The notes under the pieces were generated by a model. The model was not told the DNA's origin. It saw only the letters and a program-made list of their open reading frames with translations, and did not search any database. The position numbers were made by a program, and so were the translations under genes. From Verrucomicrobiales bacterium (GTDB lineage Bacteria > Verrucomicrobiota > Verrucomicrobiia > Verrucomicrobiales > DEV007), in the NCBI GenBank assembly GCA_016795385.1, contig JAEUHI010000048.1:1-64000 (forward strand): a DNA stretch of 64,000 bases, in the 5' to 3' direction. This document shows positions 38,490-46,396 of the stretch, in pieces (positions within the stretch are counted from its first letter, which is position 1; each line of letters begins with the position of its first letter).

Positions 38490-40538
38490 TTACTCCGCCA
38501 ACGCCTTGAAAAACGCGTCGGAGGCGTCGCTGTAAAACTCGATGTTGATCTTGGTCCAGATGTCGTCGGGCAGGTCGTTGAGTTGCCGGCGTGCCGCGAC
38601 GGGCATGAGGAGGACGCTGGCCTGCTTCTCGACGGCGATTTCGACCAGCGAGCAGGCGTTCGGAAGCATTTCAACCGAACCGCCCAGGTTGAGTGAGCCG
38701 ACTATGATCAACGCTCCCCGCGTGCTGCGCTCCAACAAGGAACCGGCCAGAGCCACGAGTATTGGCAGACCGATGCCGACGCCGGTCCGGTCGTTGTCCA
38801 TCGCCCGCATCTGGATGCTGAACTCGTGGGTGCGGGGATCACGGTCGCCGACCAGTTTCTTCGAAAGCGAGTAGAGGTTCTGCTCACCCACCTTCACGCT
38901 CTCACGGAATCCGGCAGGTGCGGGCGTGTTGAGAATCCGCATGCCGCTTCCGGGGCCGCTGGTCACTTCGATCCGGAAAAGACCGGGCGTCGCTTCGCTG
39001 CTGCCGGGACTGATGCACCAGACCTGCCCAGGAGGAAGCGGGTCGCTCTCGATGGCCTCGTCGCTGTGCAGTTCCGGGGTGGCGACAAACTGCTCCACAC
39101 CATCCGCCCCCATGAGGTAGCTGAAGTGCGTGTTGCGGAACTCACTCTTCAGGCAACGCTTCTGCTGCTCCTTCACGCGCCGGCGTGCCTCCAACGCCAT
39201 CCGGACGATCGCCTCCAGGTCCTCGTCGGGCACGGGCATTTCCGGATCTGGGAAAAGCAGCTTCAAAAGGCCGCTGACCGTCTTGTTCACGGCTTCAATG
39301 TCTCGACCGCTCAGCGCTCCACCCAGATGCACCCGCGATTGCATCACGGTGACCCGGCTCGTCTGGCGGAGCATGTGCCAGCACTCGCTGAGGAAGTCGC
39401 TCACGAGACCGAAGTGGTTCGTGAGATGGATGTTCGGATTAAGCTTGGGGAAATCCCAGCCGGCGACGTAAGCGTGAATCCGATCATGGAAGGCGGTGTC
39501 GTCGCGCATTTCCGGCGGCAGCGGACTGAGCAGGTGGCCGATCTTCTGTTGCTGCTGCACATCGACGTCGAAGTTGCCGACCATCACCACGCCCCCTTCG
39601 GCCCGGATGCTCTCCTTCCCCCGGCTGAACTCCCCGGAGGCCATGTAACCCTTGAGGATGTTCACCCCGTCCTTTTGGTCGAACGAGACCCCGGATACCT
39701 CGTCGAAGCAGACGACATCGTAGTGGCAGACGAGGCCGCGCTGCCCGTTCGAGTTGTTGACGAACATCTTGGCGACTGTCGCCTTCCCTCCGGAGATCAG
39801 GTGCGAGTAGGGCGAGATTTGCTGGAAAAGGTGGCTCTTGCCGGTGCCTCGCGGTCCGAGTTCCACCAGGTTGAAGTTCCGCTCCACGAATGGCACCATT
39901 CTCAGCAACACGGCGATCTTCGCCCGATCGTTGAGTTCCTCCGGCTCCAGACCAATGGAACGGATGAGAAAATCCTTCCATTCACCGGTGGAAAAGGCGC
40001 TCCGCCCCTTGGCCAGCGCGACCAGGGCGTCCGACTTCGAGAGTTGGATCGGCCGGAGGGCCTCGACGGCAAAAGGCCGTCCGCCGTTCTCCTGGGCGAT
40101 GATCGAATCGTAGCCGAGGGTGACCTCGCCGTAGAACCCGTCCGTCAGCATCCGCTCATGTTCGCGCACGAGTCGATCGGCGATGCGCACATCGCGGAGG
40201 GCCAGACTGGGAAGCTCGGCGATGTAACAATCGTTCTTGGCATCAAGGCGGGCGCGAACGATATCGATCAGTTTGACGGAGCCCTCTTCCCGCGCCCTAG
40301 CCTTGAACAGCTCCTCCTGGCCAGTGCGGACCGTGCGATTCGCGAGCTGCTGCTCAACGATCTTGAGTCCTTCCTGGATTTCGTCCTCGTCCACGGTCGC
40401 GCAGTAGCGGCCGAGGAGGAACTCCACCACGTAGGTCGGCACCGGATACTGCCGGGCGTATTTGCGCACCAGATCCTTGCGCACGAGGTAACCGTCGAAC
40501 ACCGAAGCGGCATGTTGATCAAGTAGGTCGAGTTGCAT
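38490..40538 (-). CDS. brxL: BREX protein BrxL (Lon-like ATPase)
   Basis: 682 residues. An N-terminal helical domain ('VRKYARQYPVPTYVVEFLLG', 'FKARAREEGSVKLIDIVRAR') is followed by an AAA+ core with Walker A 'ELGPRGTGKSHLFQQISPYS' (about residue 226) and 'HYDVVCFDEVSGVSFDQKDG'. The C-terminal Lon-like domain has 'SIQMRAMDNDRTGVGIGLPI', 'STRGALIIVGSLNLGGSVEM' and 'SVLLMPVAARRQLNDLP'. BrxL is a core part of type 1 BREX and forms DNA-binding barrels needed against phage. Last gene of the operon, 14 bp after pglZ. Confidence 0.95.
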   Translation of the reverse strand: MQLDLLDQHAASVFDGYLVRKDLVRKYARQYPVPTYVVEFLLGRYCATVDEDEIQEGLKIVEQQLANRTVRTGQEELFKARAREEGSVKLIDIVRARLDAKNDCYIAELPSLALRDVRIADRLVREHERMLTDGFYGEVTLGYDSIIAQENGGRPFAVEALRPIQLSKSDALVALAKGRSAFSTGEWKDFLIRSIGLEPEELNDRAKIAVLLRMVPFVERNFNLVELGPRGTGKSHLFQQISPYSHLISGGKATVAKMFVNNSNGQRGLVCHYDVVCFDEVSGVSFDQKDGVNILKGYMASGEFSRGKESIRAEGGVVMVGNFDVDVQQQQKIGHLLSPLPPEMRDDTAFHDRIHAYVAGWDFPKLNPNIHLTNHFGLVSDFLSECWHMLRQTSRVTVMQSRVHLGGALSGRDIEAVNKTVSGLLKLLFPDPEMPVPDEDLEAIVRMALEARRRVKEQQKRCLKSEFRNTHFSYLMGADGVEQFVATPELHSDEAIESDPLPPGQVWCISPGSSEATPGLFRIEVTSGPGSGMRILNTPAPAGFRESVKVGEQNLYSLSKKLVGDRDPRTHEFSIQMRAMDNDRTGVGIGLPILVALAGSLLERSTRGALIIVGSLNLGGSVEMLPNACSLVEIAVEKQASVLLMPVAARRQLNDLPDDIWTKINIEFYSDASDAFFKALAE

Positions 40539-40552
40539 GGGAAATCGTCGCG

Positions 40553-42910
40553 TTAGCTTTCACCGATGGTGGTCGGTTGTTTTGAAATGAGGTGACCGCC
40601 GGCATCCAGAGCCACCACGGTGGCGGCCATGCCGGCGTTGTCTTCGTCGGGAACCATGAGGGATACCTGGCCGTCGGCATCAGTCGCCTTGGCCGAAGCA
40701 ACGACGGAGGAGTCGGGCAGGTTCGCCTTGGTGCGAATGTCCACCATGACCCCTTCGGTCGGCGGATCGAGCGTGATTCGGCACCTGAGTCGCTGCCATT
40801 CCACCTGCTTGATCTGCACGGCAGCCTTTTTCGATTCGACGAAGCTGATGGTCAGTTCGGGAATGACGCACTCCTGGAGGCTGACGCCGCCGTGGGCGTA
40901 ATCCTGCCCCGCCACGAAGGCGCTGATATGGGGGGCAATGGCCGTTTCGGCGGAGCGGTTCCAATGCCACGTGACTTTCGGCACGCTGACTTTCGAATCC
41001 CCCTTGATCGCCGCGCAACGGGACCAGCGCGAGGCCACCAGAAATCCGGGCAACTCCGTCTTCGGCAAACCACCCGGCATCAGGAGCCAGCCATGATCGG
41101 TGACCACGCGCACCGAGGCCCATCCCGCGTCGAGCAGTTCCACAATGCGGTCGGTCAGTTGCTCCAACTCCTCGGCGATCTGGCCCACCATGCCGATTTG
41201 CATTTCGTGCCCGCGCGTGTCGATCTTGCCGCACTCGGTCCAGGCTTTTCCCGATGGATCGCCCGTCTCGGTATTGGAGAGGCAAGGGTAGCCGCTCTCC
41301 GTGAGAGCCTTGCGGAATCTCGCCGTCGTCATCTCTTCCCCTTTCAGATTCGGGGCGAAGCTTTCCGGCAGGGTAATGCCTCCGGAAACCTGATCCGCGA
41401 TCGGCGAGACGGCGGGCTTGGCGGTGGCGGTGACCGTTGGCAGAGCCGCCCAACGCCGGGTGCCCGCCACCTTGAGCCCGCGCTCCGCGCAGAGGCCATG
41501 GAGTCGCTGGCCGAGATCGAACCTCAGTCCGTCGGCAAAGACGATGCACTCGCTCTCCCGGACGTCGATGCCCGGCCGGTCGCCGGCTCCGGGAAGCGGC
41601 GTGGTGGCGACTTGTTGCTGGAGGAGTTCCGCCGCCGCCCGAGCCCAGGGCAGATAGACCGCGCGCCCGGCGGTCTGCACGGCCGCCTTGTCCGGGTTCG
41701 TTCGCGGAATGGAAAGGGCACGGATCAGGGCCGCGTCGGCTTCGTAGCCACCTTCCTCGTAGCGGAGGGCCAGCTCTTCGGCGGTCGCACCCGTCAAAGG
41801 TTTCTCGGTTCGTTCCGCAAGTTGGGCCAGCGCCGCCAGGGCTTCCGCGAGTGGAGCTCGTCCCAGCCGGTTCCACACCCACGACCGTCTCGGCCCGTGT
41901 TCCTTATCCAGTTCGGCGATCCGCTTGCGTGCCTGACCAGCCTCCATCCCTTCGAGATCCAACAGGGAGGCACGTAGGCGGGCTTCCGCCCTATCGTTCT
42001 CATCAGGCCAGGTTTCGCCGTCGAAGACCAACTCTCCTACTGGTTTCGCTTGGGTGAGCAGGTCAGGCAGCGCCTTGTAGATGGCAGGTGCCTCGCAGAA
42101 CCGGTTCCACAAATTCTGCCAGCCTTCCTCTTTCCGCAGACCCAGACGCTCCGCCGCGCCGAGCGCCCCCTCCGATTCCGGGTCGAACCCGTAGTCCTTC
42201 CTGCAGCGGGACCGAAAGGCGTGCCATTTCCCCTCCGGCCAGCGCTTTTGCACTGCCTCGGGATCGTTCATCCACTCCAGCAAATCACGGGGCTGATCGC
42301 CGACCATCAGCTTGTCGAAGTCCTCCGCCTCGAGACGCTTGTTCCGCAGCGCGGCGAGCGAAGCCTCAGCCAGCGCCGGCAGGGCGGCATGGATCGAGCG
42401 GCGGGTGCCGTCGTCTTTCGCCACGTCCAGACCGAGGGCATCGTCGGACATCAGGAAAGCCTCCACCGTCCAGTCCTTGCCGTTGCGCTGGGTCCAGACG
42501 GCTCCGCGATATTGCAGCTCCACCATCGGCTGGAGCAGCAGCGGACAATCCGCCGCCGCCCGGAGGAGCTGGCGGCTGACATTCGGTAGATAGACGATCG
42601 GGGTGGTCTCGCCCGGGATGCCCACATCGATCGTGCGGGCCAGCACGCACTTGATCCAGATCGCCGGTCCGGTCCGTTCCACCGGCTGGTAATCGCCGAG
42701 CGTCAGGATCTGTGGGAGGCGTCCCCGCAGTTTCGCGATCACGGGCAGCCATTGCCCGTCCGCGTCGGTCCAGAGAACGGCGACAGGCTTCTCCTCCGCG
42801 CCCCGGTTGTAGCGGGCCGCCGCGTGGAGCGATTGCTCGATCGCCTCGCAGAGCGTCACGGGCGTCTTGGTTTTTTTGGTGTAGGAAACAGGCATGGAAG
42901 TTGAATTCAA
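40553..42910 (-). CDS. pglZ: BREX alkaline-phosphatase-like protein PglZ (type B)
   Basis: 785 residues, ATG at 42910 inside the stop of the nuclease gene (ATGA); a second start, MPVSYTKK at 42895, matches the start of the chimeric gene. PglZ-type phosphatase core: 'ECIVFADGLRFDLGQRLHGL' (residues ~455-474) and 'RVVTDHGWLLMPGGLPKTEL' (~602-621) hold the metal-binding Asp/His. The layout matches BREX-1 PglZ type B. PglZ is essential for BREX defence and methylation. Its first ~60 codons are duplicated at 44268-44447. Confidence 0.93.
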   Translation of the reverse strand: MNSTSMPVSYTKKTKTPVTLCEAIEQSLHAAARYNRGAEEKPVAVLWTDADGQWLPVIAKLRGRLPQILTLGDYQPVERTGPAIWIKCVLARTIDVGIPGETTPIVYLPNVSRQLLRAAADCPLLLQPMVELQYRGAVWTQRNGKDWTVEAFLMSDDALGLDVAKDDGTRRSIHAALPALAEASLAALRNKRLEAEDFDKLMVGDQPRDLLEWMNDPEAVQKRWPEGKWHAFRSRCRKDYGFDPESEGALGAAERLGLRKEEGWQNLWNRFCEAPAIYKALPDLLTQAKPVGELVFDGETWPDENDRAEARLRASLLDLEGMEAGQARKRIAELDKEHGPRRSWVWNRLGRAPLAEALAALAQLAERTEKPLTGATAEELALRYEEGGYEADAALIRALSIPRTNPDKAAVQTAGRAVYLPWARAAAELLQQQVATTPLPGAGDRPGIDVRESECIVFADGLRFDLGQRLHGLCAERGLKVAGTRRWAALPTVTATAKPAVSPIADQVSGGITLPESFAPNLKGEEMTTARFRKALTESGYPCLSNTETGDPSGKAWTECGKIDTRGHEMQIGMVGQIAEELEQLTDRIVELLDAGWASVRVVTDHGWLLMPGGLPKTELPGFLVASRWSRCAAIKGDSKVSVPKVTWHWNRSAETAIAPHISAFVAGQDYAHGGVSLQECVIPELTISFVESKKAAVQIKQVEWQRLRCRITLDPPTEGVMVDIRTKANLPDSSVVASAKATDADGQVSLMVPDEDNAGMAATVVALDAGGHLISKQPTTIGES
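42716..42895 (-). repeat. Direct repeat, pglZ 5' end (parent copy)
   Basis: 180 bp from the MPVSYTKK start to a GAGGCG hexamer. The same 180 bp occur at 44268-44447 with about ten mismatches. Outside these limits the two loci share nothing. It is the parent of the head of the chimeric gene. Confidence 0.92.
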
Positions 42911-43998
42911 TCTTCGGCTGAATTCTCCGCGTCGCTGGTTTCGGCCAGCCGGGCGCGGGCCAGGCGCACCGCCTCGTGGAGCTTGCGGACCAGCTCTTCG
43001 CGGGGAGGCAGCTCGGTCAGGTATTCGGCCACGTGGATGCCGCTGCGGCCGAGGTCCAGCAGTTCCACGGTCTCCTGCTTTTTGCCGGCGCAGAGAATGA
43101 TGGCCAGGGGCGGAGCCTCGCCCGGCTGGCGCTCATGCTGGTCCAGCCACCGCAGGTAAAGTTCCACCTGTCCCGAATCGGCCGGCTTGAAGGCGCCCAA
43201 CTTCAGCTCGATCAGCACCAGCCGGCGCAGCACCCGGTGGTAGAACAACAGATCCAGGTAGTAGTCGTCACCGTCGAGCGCGATCCGCTTCTGCCGCGCC
43301 ACGAAGGCGAAACCCGCCCCCAGCTCCAGCAGGAATCGCTCGATCTCGCGCAGGATCGCCTTCTCCAGATCCTTCTCTGAGTAGGTGTCCTTCAGCCCAA
43401 GAAAATCCAGGACATAGGGATCGCGGAACACGAGATCGGGGGTGAGCCTGTCCTGATCGCGCAGCGCGTCCAGCTCCTGGCGGATGAGTTTGTCCGGCTT
43501 TTTGGAAAGAACGGTGCGCTCGTAGAGCATCCCGTCGATCTTCGCGGCCAGAGTGCGGGTGCTCCAGCGCTCGACCCGGCACATCTCGGCGTAGAAATCG
43601 CGCTTCAAGGGGTCGTCGAGGGCGATGAGGCTCTTGAAATGGGTCCACCCCAATTGTCGCCGCATTGCGGCGACAATCCCCTCGTCGGGAAACCTCTCGG
43701 CGAACTGCATCATCCGGCGCAGGTTCTTCTCTTCGAAGCCGCGCCCGAACTCCGCGCTCAATTGTCGCCCCAGCGAGGCGACAATCTCCCGCCCATAGTC
43801 GGCGCGCCCCTCGCCGAGGATTTCCGTGCGTATGCGCCGGCCGATCTCCCAATAGAGGGCCGTCAGGGCCGCATTCACCGTCCGGGCCACTCCCATGCGG
43901 GTCTCGAGGATCAGCCCGCGCACGTCCGCCAGCACGGCGGCCCCGGTCGGGACTCGCGGCGCGACGGCACGCTTCTTGCCGGCGGAACTCTTCTTCAC
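42907..43998 (-). CDS. DUF1016/PDDEXK nuclease (YhcG-like), BREX-embedded
   Basis: 363 residues from a GTG at 43998, preceded by GGAGG at good spacing; the ORF extends further upstream but overlaps the chimeric gene there. The DUF1016 N-terminal domain reads 'ARTVNAALTALYWEIGRRIR', 'FGRGFEEKNLRRMMQFAERF' and 'LGWTHFKSLIALDDPLKRDF'. The C-terminal PDDEXK nuclease has 'LREIERFLLELGAGFAFVAR' (E), 'LDGDDYYLDLLFYHRVLRRL' (D) and 'VLIELKLGAFKPADSG' (ExK). Such proteins are DNA nucleases often found near restriction systems. It is coupled by GTGA to the chimeric gene and by ATGA to pglZ. Confidence 0.88.
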   Translation of the reverse strand: MKKSSAGKKRAVAPRVPTGAAVLADVRGLILETRMGVARTVNAALTALYWEIGRRIRTEILGEGRADYGREIVASLGRQLSAEFGRGFEEKNLRRMMQFAERFPDEGIVAAMRRQLGWTHFKSLIALDDPLKRDFYAEMCRVERWSTRTLAAKIDGMLYERTVLSKKPDKLIRQELDALRDQDRLTPDLVFRDPYVLDFLGLKDTYSEKDLEKAILREIERFLLELGAGFAFVARQKRIALDGDDYYLDLLFYHRVLRRLVLIELKLGAFKPADSGQVELYLRWLDQHERQPGEAPPLAIILCAGKKQETVELLDLGRSGIHVAEYLTELPPREELVRKLHEAVRLARARLAETSDAENSAED

Positions 43999-44456
43999 TT
44001 CCCACCCTCCTTCCGATGCCGATCGCGGGCGGCCTGTTTGAAGGCGGTGGTGTAGTGGAGATCGTTCCAGCGGTTGCCGTCGAACTTCGCGCCGCCGGCG
44101 AAGTCCTGGGTCTTCTCGTCCCAGATCCAGAACCAGGGGAAGTCCTCCTTCTCGCGGGCGGGTTCGTTTCCCCGATCCTTCTTCCAATGGATGTTCACCT
44201 TGGCGCGGAAAAGGCGGGCTCCCTTGTTGCCCCGGCTCAGGTCGGTGGCGAGGAAGGGGCGGGCGTTGAGGCGTCCCCGCAGTTTCGCGATCACGGGCAG
44301 CCACTGCCCGTCCGCATCGGTCCAGAGGACGGCGACAGGCCTCTCCTCCGCGCCCCGGTTGTAGCGGGCCGCCGCGTGGAGCGATTGCTCGATCGCCTCG
44401 CAGAGCGTCGCGGGTGCTTTGGTCTTCTTGGTGTAGGAAACAGGCATCATTTGCAA
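43995..44456 (-). CDS. Chimeric gene: PglZ head fused to PglX tail
   Basis: 153 residues (possible second start MPVSYTKK at 44447). Residues up to 'LRGRL' copy the PglZ N-terminus with three substitutions. From 'NARPFLATDLSRG' to 'FKQAARDR' it copies the PglX C-terminus with about five substitutions, then diverges to 'HRKEGGK'. The join lies at GAGGCG (44268-44273), a hexamer present at both parents' break points (42716-42721 and 46664-46669), so microhomology recombination is the likely origin. The frame is intact, and the gene is coupled to the nuclease by GTGA. It may be a scar kept only for coupling, or a small competitor of PglX-PglZ contacts. Confidence 0.85.
   Translation of the reverse strand: MQMMPVSYTKKTKAPATLCEAIEQSLHAAARYNRGAEERPVAVLWTDADGQWLPVIAKLRGRLNARPFLATDLSRGNKGARLFRAKVNIHWKKDRGNEPAREKEDFPWFWIWDEKTQDFAGGAKFDGNRWNDLHYTTAFKQAARDRHRKEGGK
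44020..44273 (-). repeat. Direct repeat, pglX 3' end (copy in the chimera)
   Basis: 254 bp matching 46416-46669 with a small number of mismatches and no gaps in length. Copies end together at the GAGGCG hexamer on one side and at CGATCGCGGG on the other. It forms the tail of the chimeric gene. Confidence 0.9.
44268..44447 (-). repeat. Direct repeat, pglZ 5' end (copy in the chimera)
   Basis: 180 bp matching 42716-42895 at about 94 percent by eye, from the MPVSYTKK start codon to GAGGCG. Homology stops exactly at the ATG, so the promoter-side flank was not duplicated. Confidence 0.92.
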
Positions 44457-44470
44457 GGGCAGTAATCAGA

Positions 44471-46390
44471 TCAGAATCGTTTCCTCGGGGCCTTAAGCGG
44501 CGCCTTTTTGGTGGCGCCCGTTACACCCTTCTTGGGGGCTGCGACTTTCGCCATCCGCCGTCTTCTTGGCCTGACCGCTTGGGTCGGCGTCGCGAGTTGT
44601 TGGAGTCTTTGCAGCACGATCCGGACATCTTTGGGCACCTCGGACATCTGCTTCACGACATCAGCCTCATTCAAACGAGCTGGAATCCTTGCCGATTGAA
44701 GGTCCGCCCGAATTCCGCTCAAGAGCTTCTTCGCGTCGCAGAGTGCCAGACCGTCTCCCCACTCCTCATCAAGAATCCGGCTCGCCTCCTTTGTTGTCTT
44801 CACGTAGTCACCCCGAAACTCGTGGTTCTCGTGCTGTAGCTTCCCCGCGATTCTCAAACGGGCATCCTCTTTCAAGGATACCAAATTTTTGCTGAGAGAC
44901 GCCTTGACCACATCGCGTGCCTTCTGTTCGAGAGAGGAATCCCGCAGAGTCGAAACGACAGCCTCTTCGAGGGCTGATGGATCGAGTAGATAGTTCTCAA
45001 TCTCATTCCGCTTCCAGATCGAGCAGACGAGGTCCAGTTTGAAGTCGTCGCTCTTGGCTTTGGATTCCAGGTCATTCCGTGCAGCTTCTGAGCTGGCTTC
45101 GCTACGGTAGTCTCGATCGCCGACTACCACGAAACGCGCCTGCTGGCCGACTGCGAGATCCCCCAGAGACGGTGCATTAAGCAAGTCCTTTACTTGTCGG
45201 GCAAGCCGCTTCACATCAGCACTGATTGGCTCTTGGTAGGTGAAGAGAAAACTCAATCCTTCCCAAACTCTTGCAGTTTTCTCTTCCCCCCAGTGCTTGA
45301 CCGCAAACATCTTGAGGTAGTCGCGATCATCTCGGTTTTCTGTAAACACAACCGCTTTCGTCCTGAGGAGGGGGACGATCTCCATCCGGTCAAACGCACC
45401 TAGAGAGTCGAGCACGTCCATTTGCTCCGGCGTTTGTGCGAAGGCATGTGCGCGCCCTTCAATCATGGCGCGTAGCGAACCCGAAGGTGCCGCAGCGAGG
45501 AGATGTGGCGAGTGGGAAGCCATCACGAACTGGATTCCCGGGTCGATCGCCAATTCCTCGAACACCTTCATCAAATCGCTTTGCAGGCGGCCGTGGAGGT
45601 GAGCGTCGGGCTCGTCAAGCAGGACGATGTTGCTACCCTGCGAGAGAACTCCCGTGAAAATCTGGAGCACCTGTTGAAATCCGGTGCCCGAGACGACGAC
45701 ATCGAGATTCCTCTCAAGAACCTTGTCCGAGTACCCCGAACCGATGAAACGGTCCACGTCCTTGTCAAAGTTCACATCGATTCGCGCCTCCGGATAGAGT
45801 CGTTTGAGGATCCCGAGAAGCCGCTTCCATCCGTCCACGTCGTTTTCCTTCAGATCCCAAAGGAGATTGCGTATCACTGAGCCATGCTCGAGCCGCTGGA
45901 GACTGTCGGCAATTGCGGGCGCAAGTCGATACTCTTCACGCAAGCCAAGCCCTGAATGGATCGGTACGTAGCGGATCTTGGTCGTTTCGACCAACTGACT
46001 CACCGGCCCGGTCACGGTTGGGTGAATGCTGAAGCGGTTGTATTGAAACTTGATCTCGAACTTGATCTTCGAGCCATTGTCGAATTCGGCTTCGATCTCG
46101 ATCGGTTTCGAGGATTGTCCGTTGCTCCAAAGATCCTTGGGTGAAGCGACAGGTAGGGCACCAAACTCGTCCGGGCCAATTGTCTTGGTGTCCAGAACAA
46201 GTGCCCCATTCTTCTTCTTCCGGGTGTTGTCCAGGCAGTACTGGAAAATGCTTAGCGCTTGAAGCACCGTTGACTTGCCCGAATTGTTCGCGCCCAGCAG
46301 AATCGTGATCGCTTCGAAATCGATCTTCGTCCTCTGCTTGAACCGTTTGAAATTCTGGATGGTAAGTGTCTTGAGCATGATCGTGGGCAT
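44471..46390 (-). CDS. OLD-like AAA ATPase with TOPRIM-type domain, BREX-embedded
   Basis: 639 residues (or from MLKTLTIQNF at 46378). ABC-type ATPase: Walker A 'LLGANNSGKSTVLQALSIFQ' (residues ~32-51), signature-like 'VVSGTGFQQVLQIF', Walker B 'NIVLLDEPDAHLHGRLQSDL' (~254-273) and H-loop 'FVMASHSPHLLAAAPSG'. A TOPRIM-like half follows: 'AVVFTENRDDRDYLKMFAVK' (Glu ~351) and 'RFVVVGDRDYRSEASSEAAR' (Asp pair). The tail is very basic ('RPRRRRMAKVAAPKKGVTGA'). This resembles OLD-family and Gabija GajA-type DNA nucleases. It sits 6 bp behind pglX. Specific activity is inference. Confidence 0.85.
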   Translation of the reverse strand: MPTIMLKTLTIQNFKRFKQRTKIDFEAITILLGANNSGKSTVLQALSIFQYCLDNTRKKKNGALVLDTKTIGPDEFGALPVASPKDLWSNGQSSKPIEIEAEFDNGSKIKFEIKFQYNRFSIHPTVTGPVSQLVETTKIRYVPIHSGLGLREEYRLAPAIADSLQRLEHGSVIRNLLWDLKENDVDGWKRLLGILKRLYPEARIDVNFDKDVDRFIGSGYSDKVLERNLDVVVSGTGFQQVLQIFTGVLSQGSNIVLLDEPDAHLHGRLQSDLMKVFEELAIDPGIQFVMASHSPHLLAAAPSGSLRAMIEGRAHAFAQTPEQMDVLDSLGAFDRMEIVPLLRTKAVVFTENRDDRDYLKMFAVKHWGEEKTARVWEGLSFLFTYQEPISADVKRLARQVKDLLNAPSLGDLAVGQQARFVVVGDRDYRSEASSEAARNDLESKAKSDDFKLDLVCSIWKRNEIENYLLDPSALEEAVVSTLRDSSLEQKARDVVKASLSKNLVSLKEDARLRIAGKLQHENHEFRGDYVKTTKEASRILDEEWGDGLALCDAKKLLSGIRADLQSARIPARLNEADVVKQMSEVPKDVRIVLQRLQQLATPTQAVRPRRRRMAKVAAPKKGVTGATKKAPLKAPRKRF

Positions 46391-46396
46391 TCGGGG

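Noticed and set aside
38826..40526. 566-codon plus-strand frame opposite brxL
   Set aside because: Shadow of brxL; composition is rich in His/Asp/Arg as in antisense frames, with no recognisable domain.
40553..42910. Phosphonoacetate hydrolase or other alkaline phosphatase instead of PglZ
   Set aside because: Position between BREX genes and the whole-length layout favour PglZ; the phosphatase-like motifs alone would not decide.
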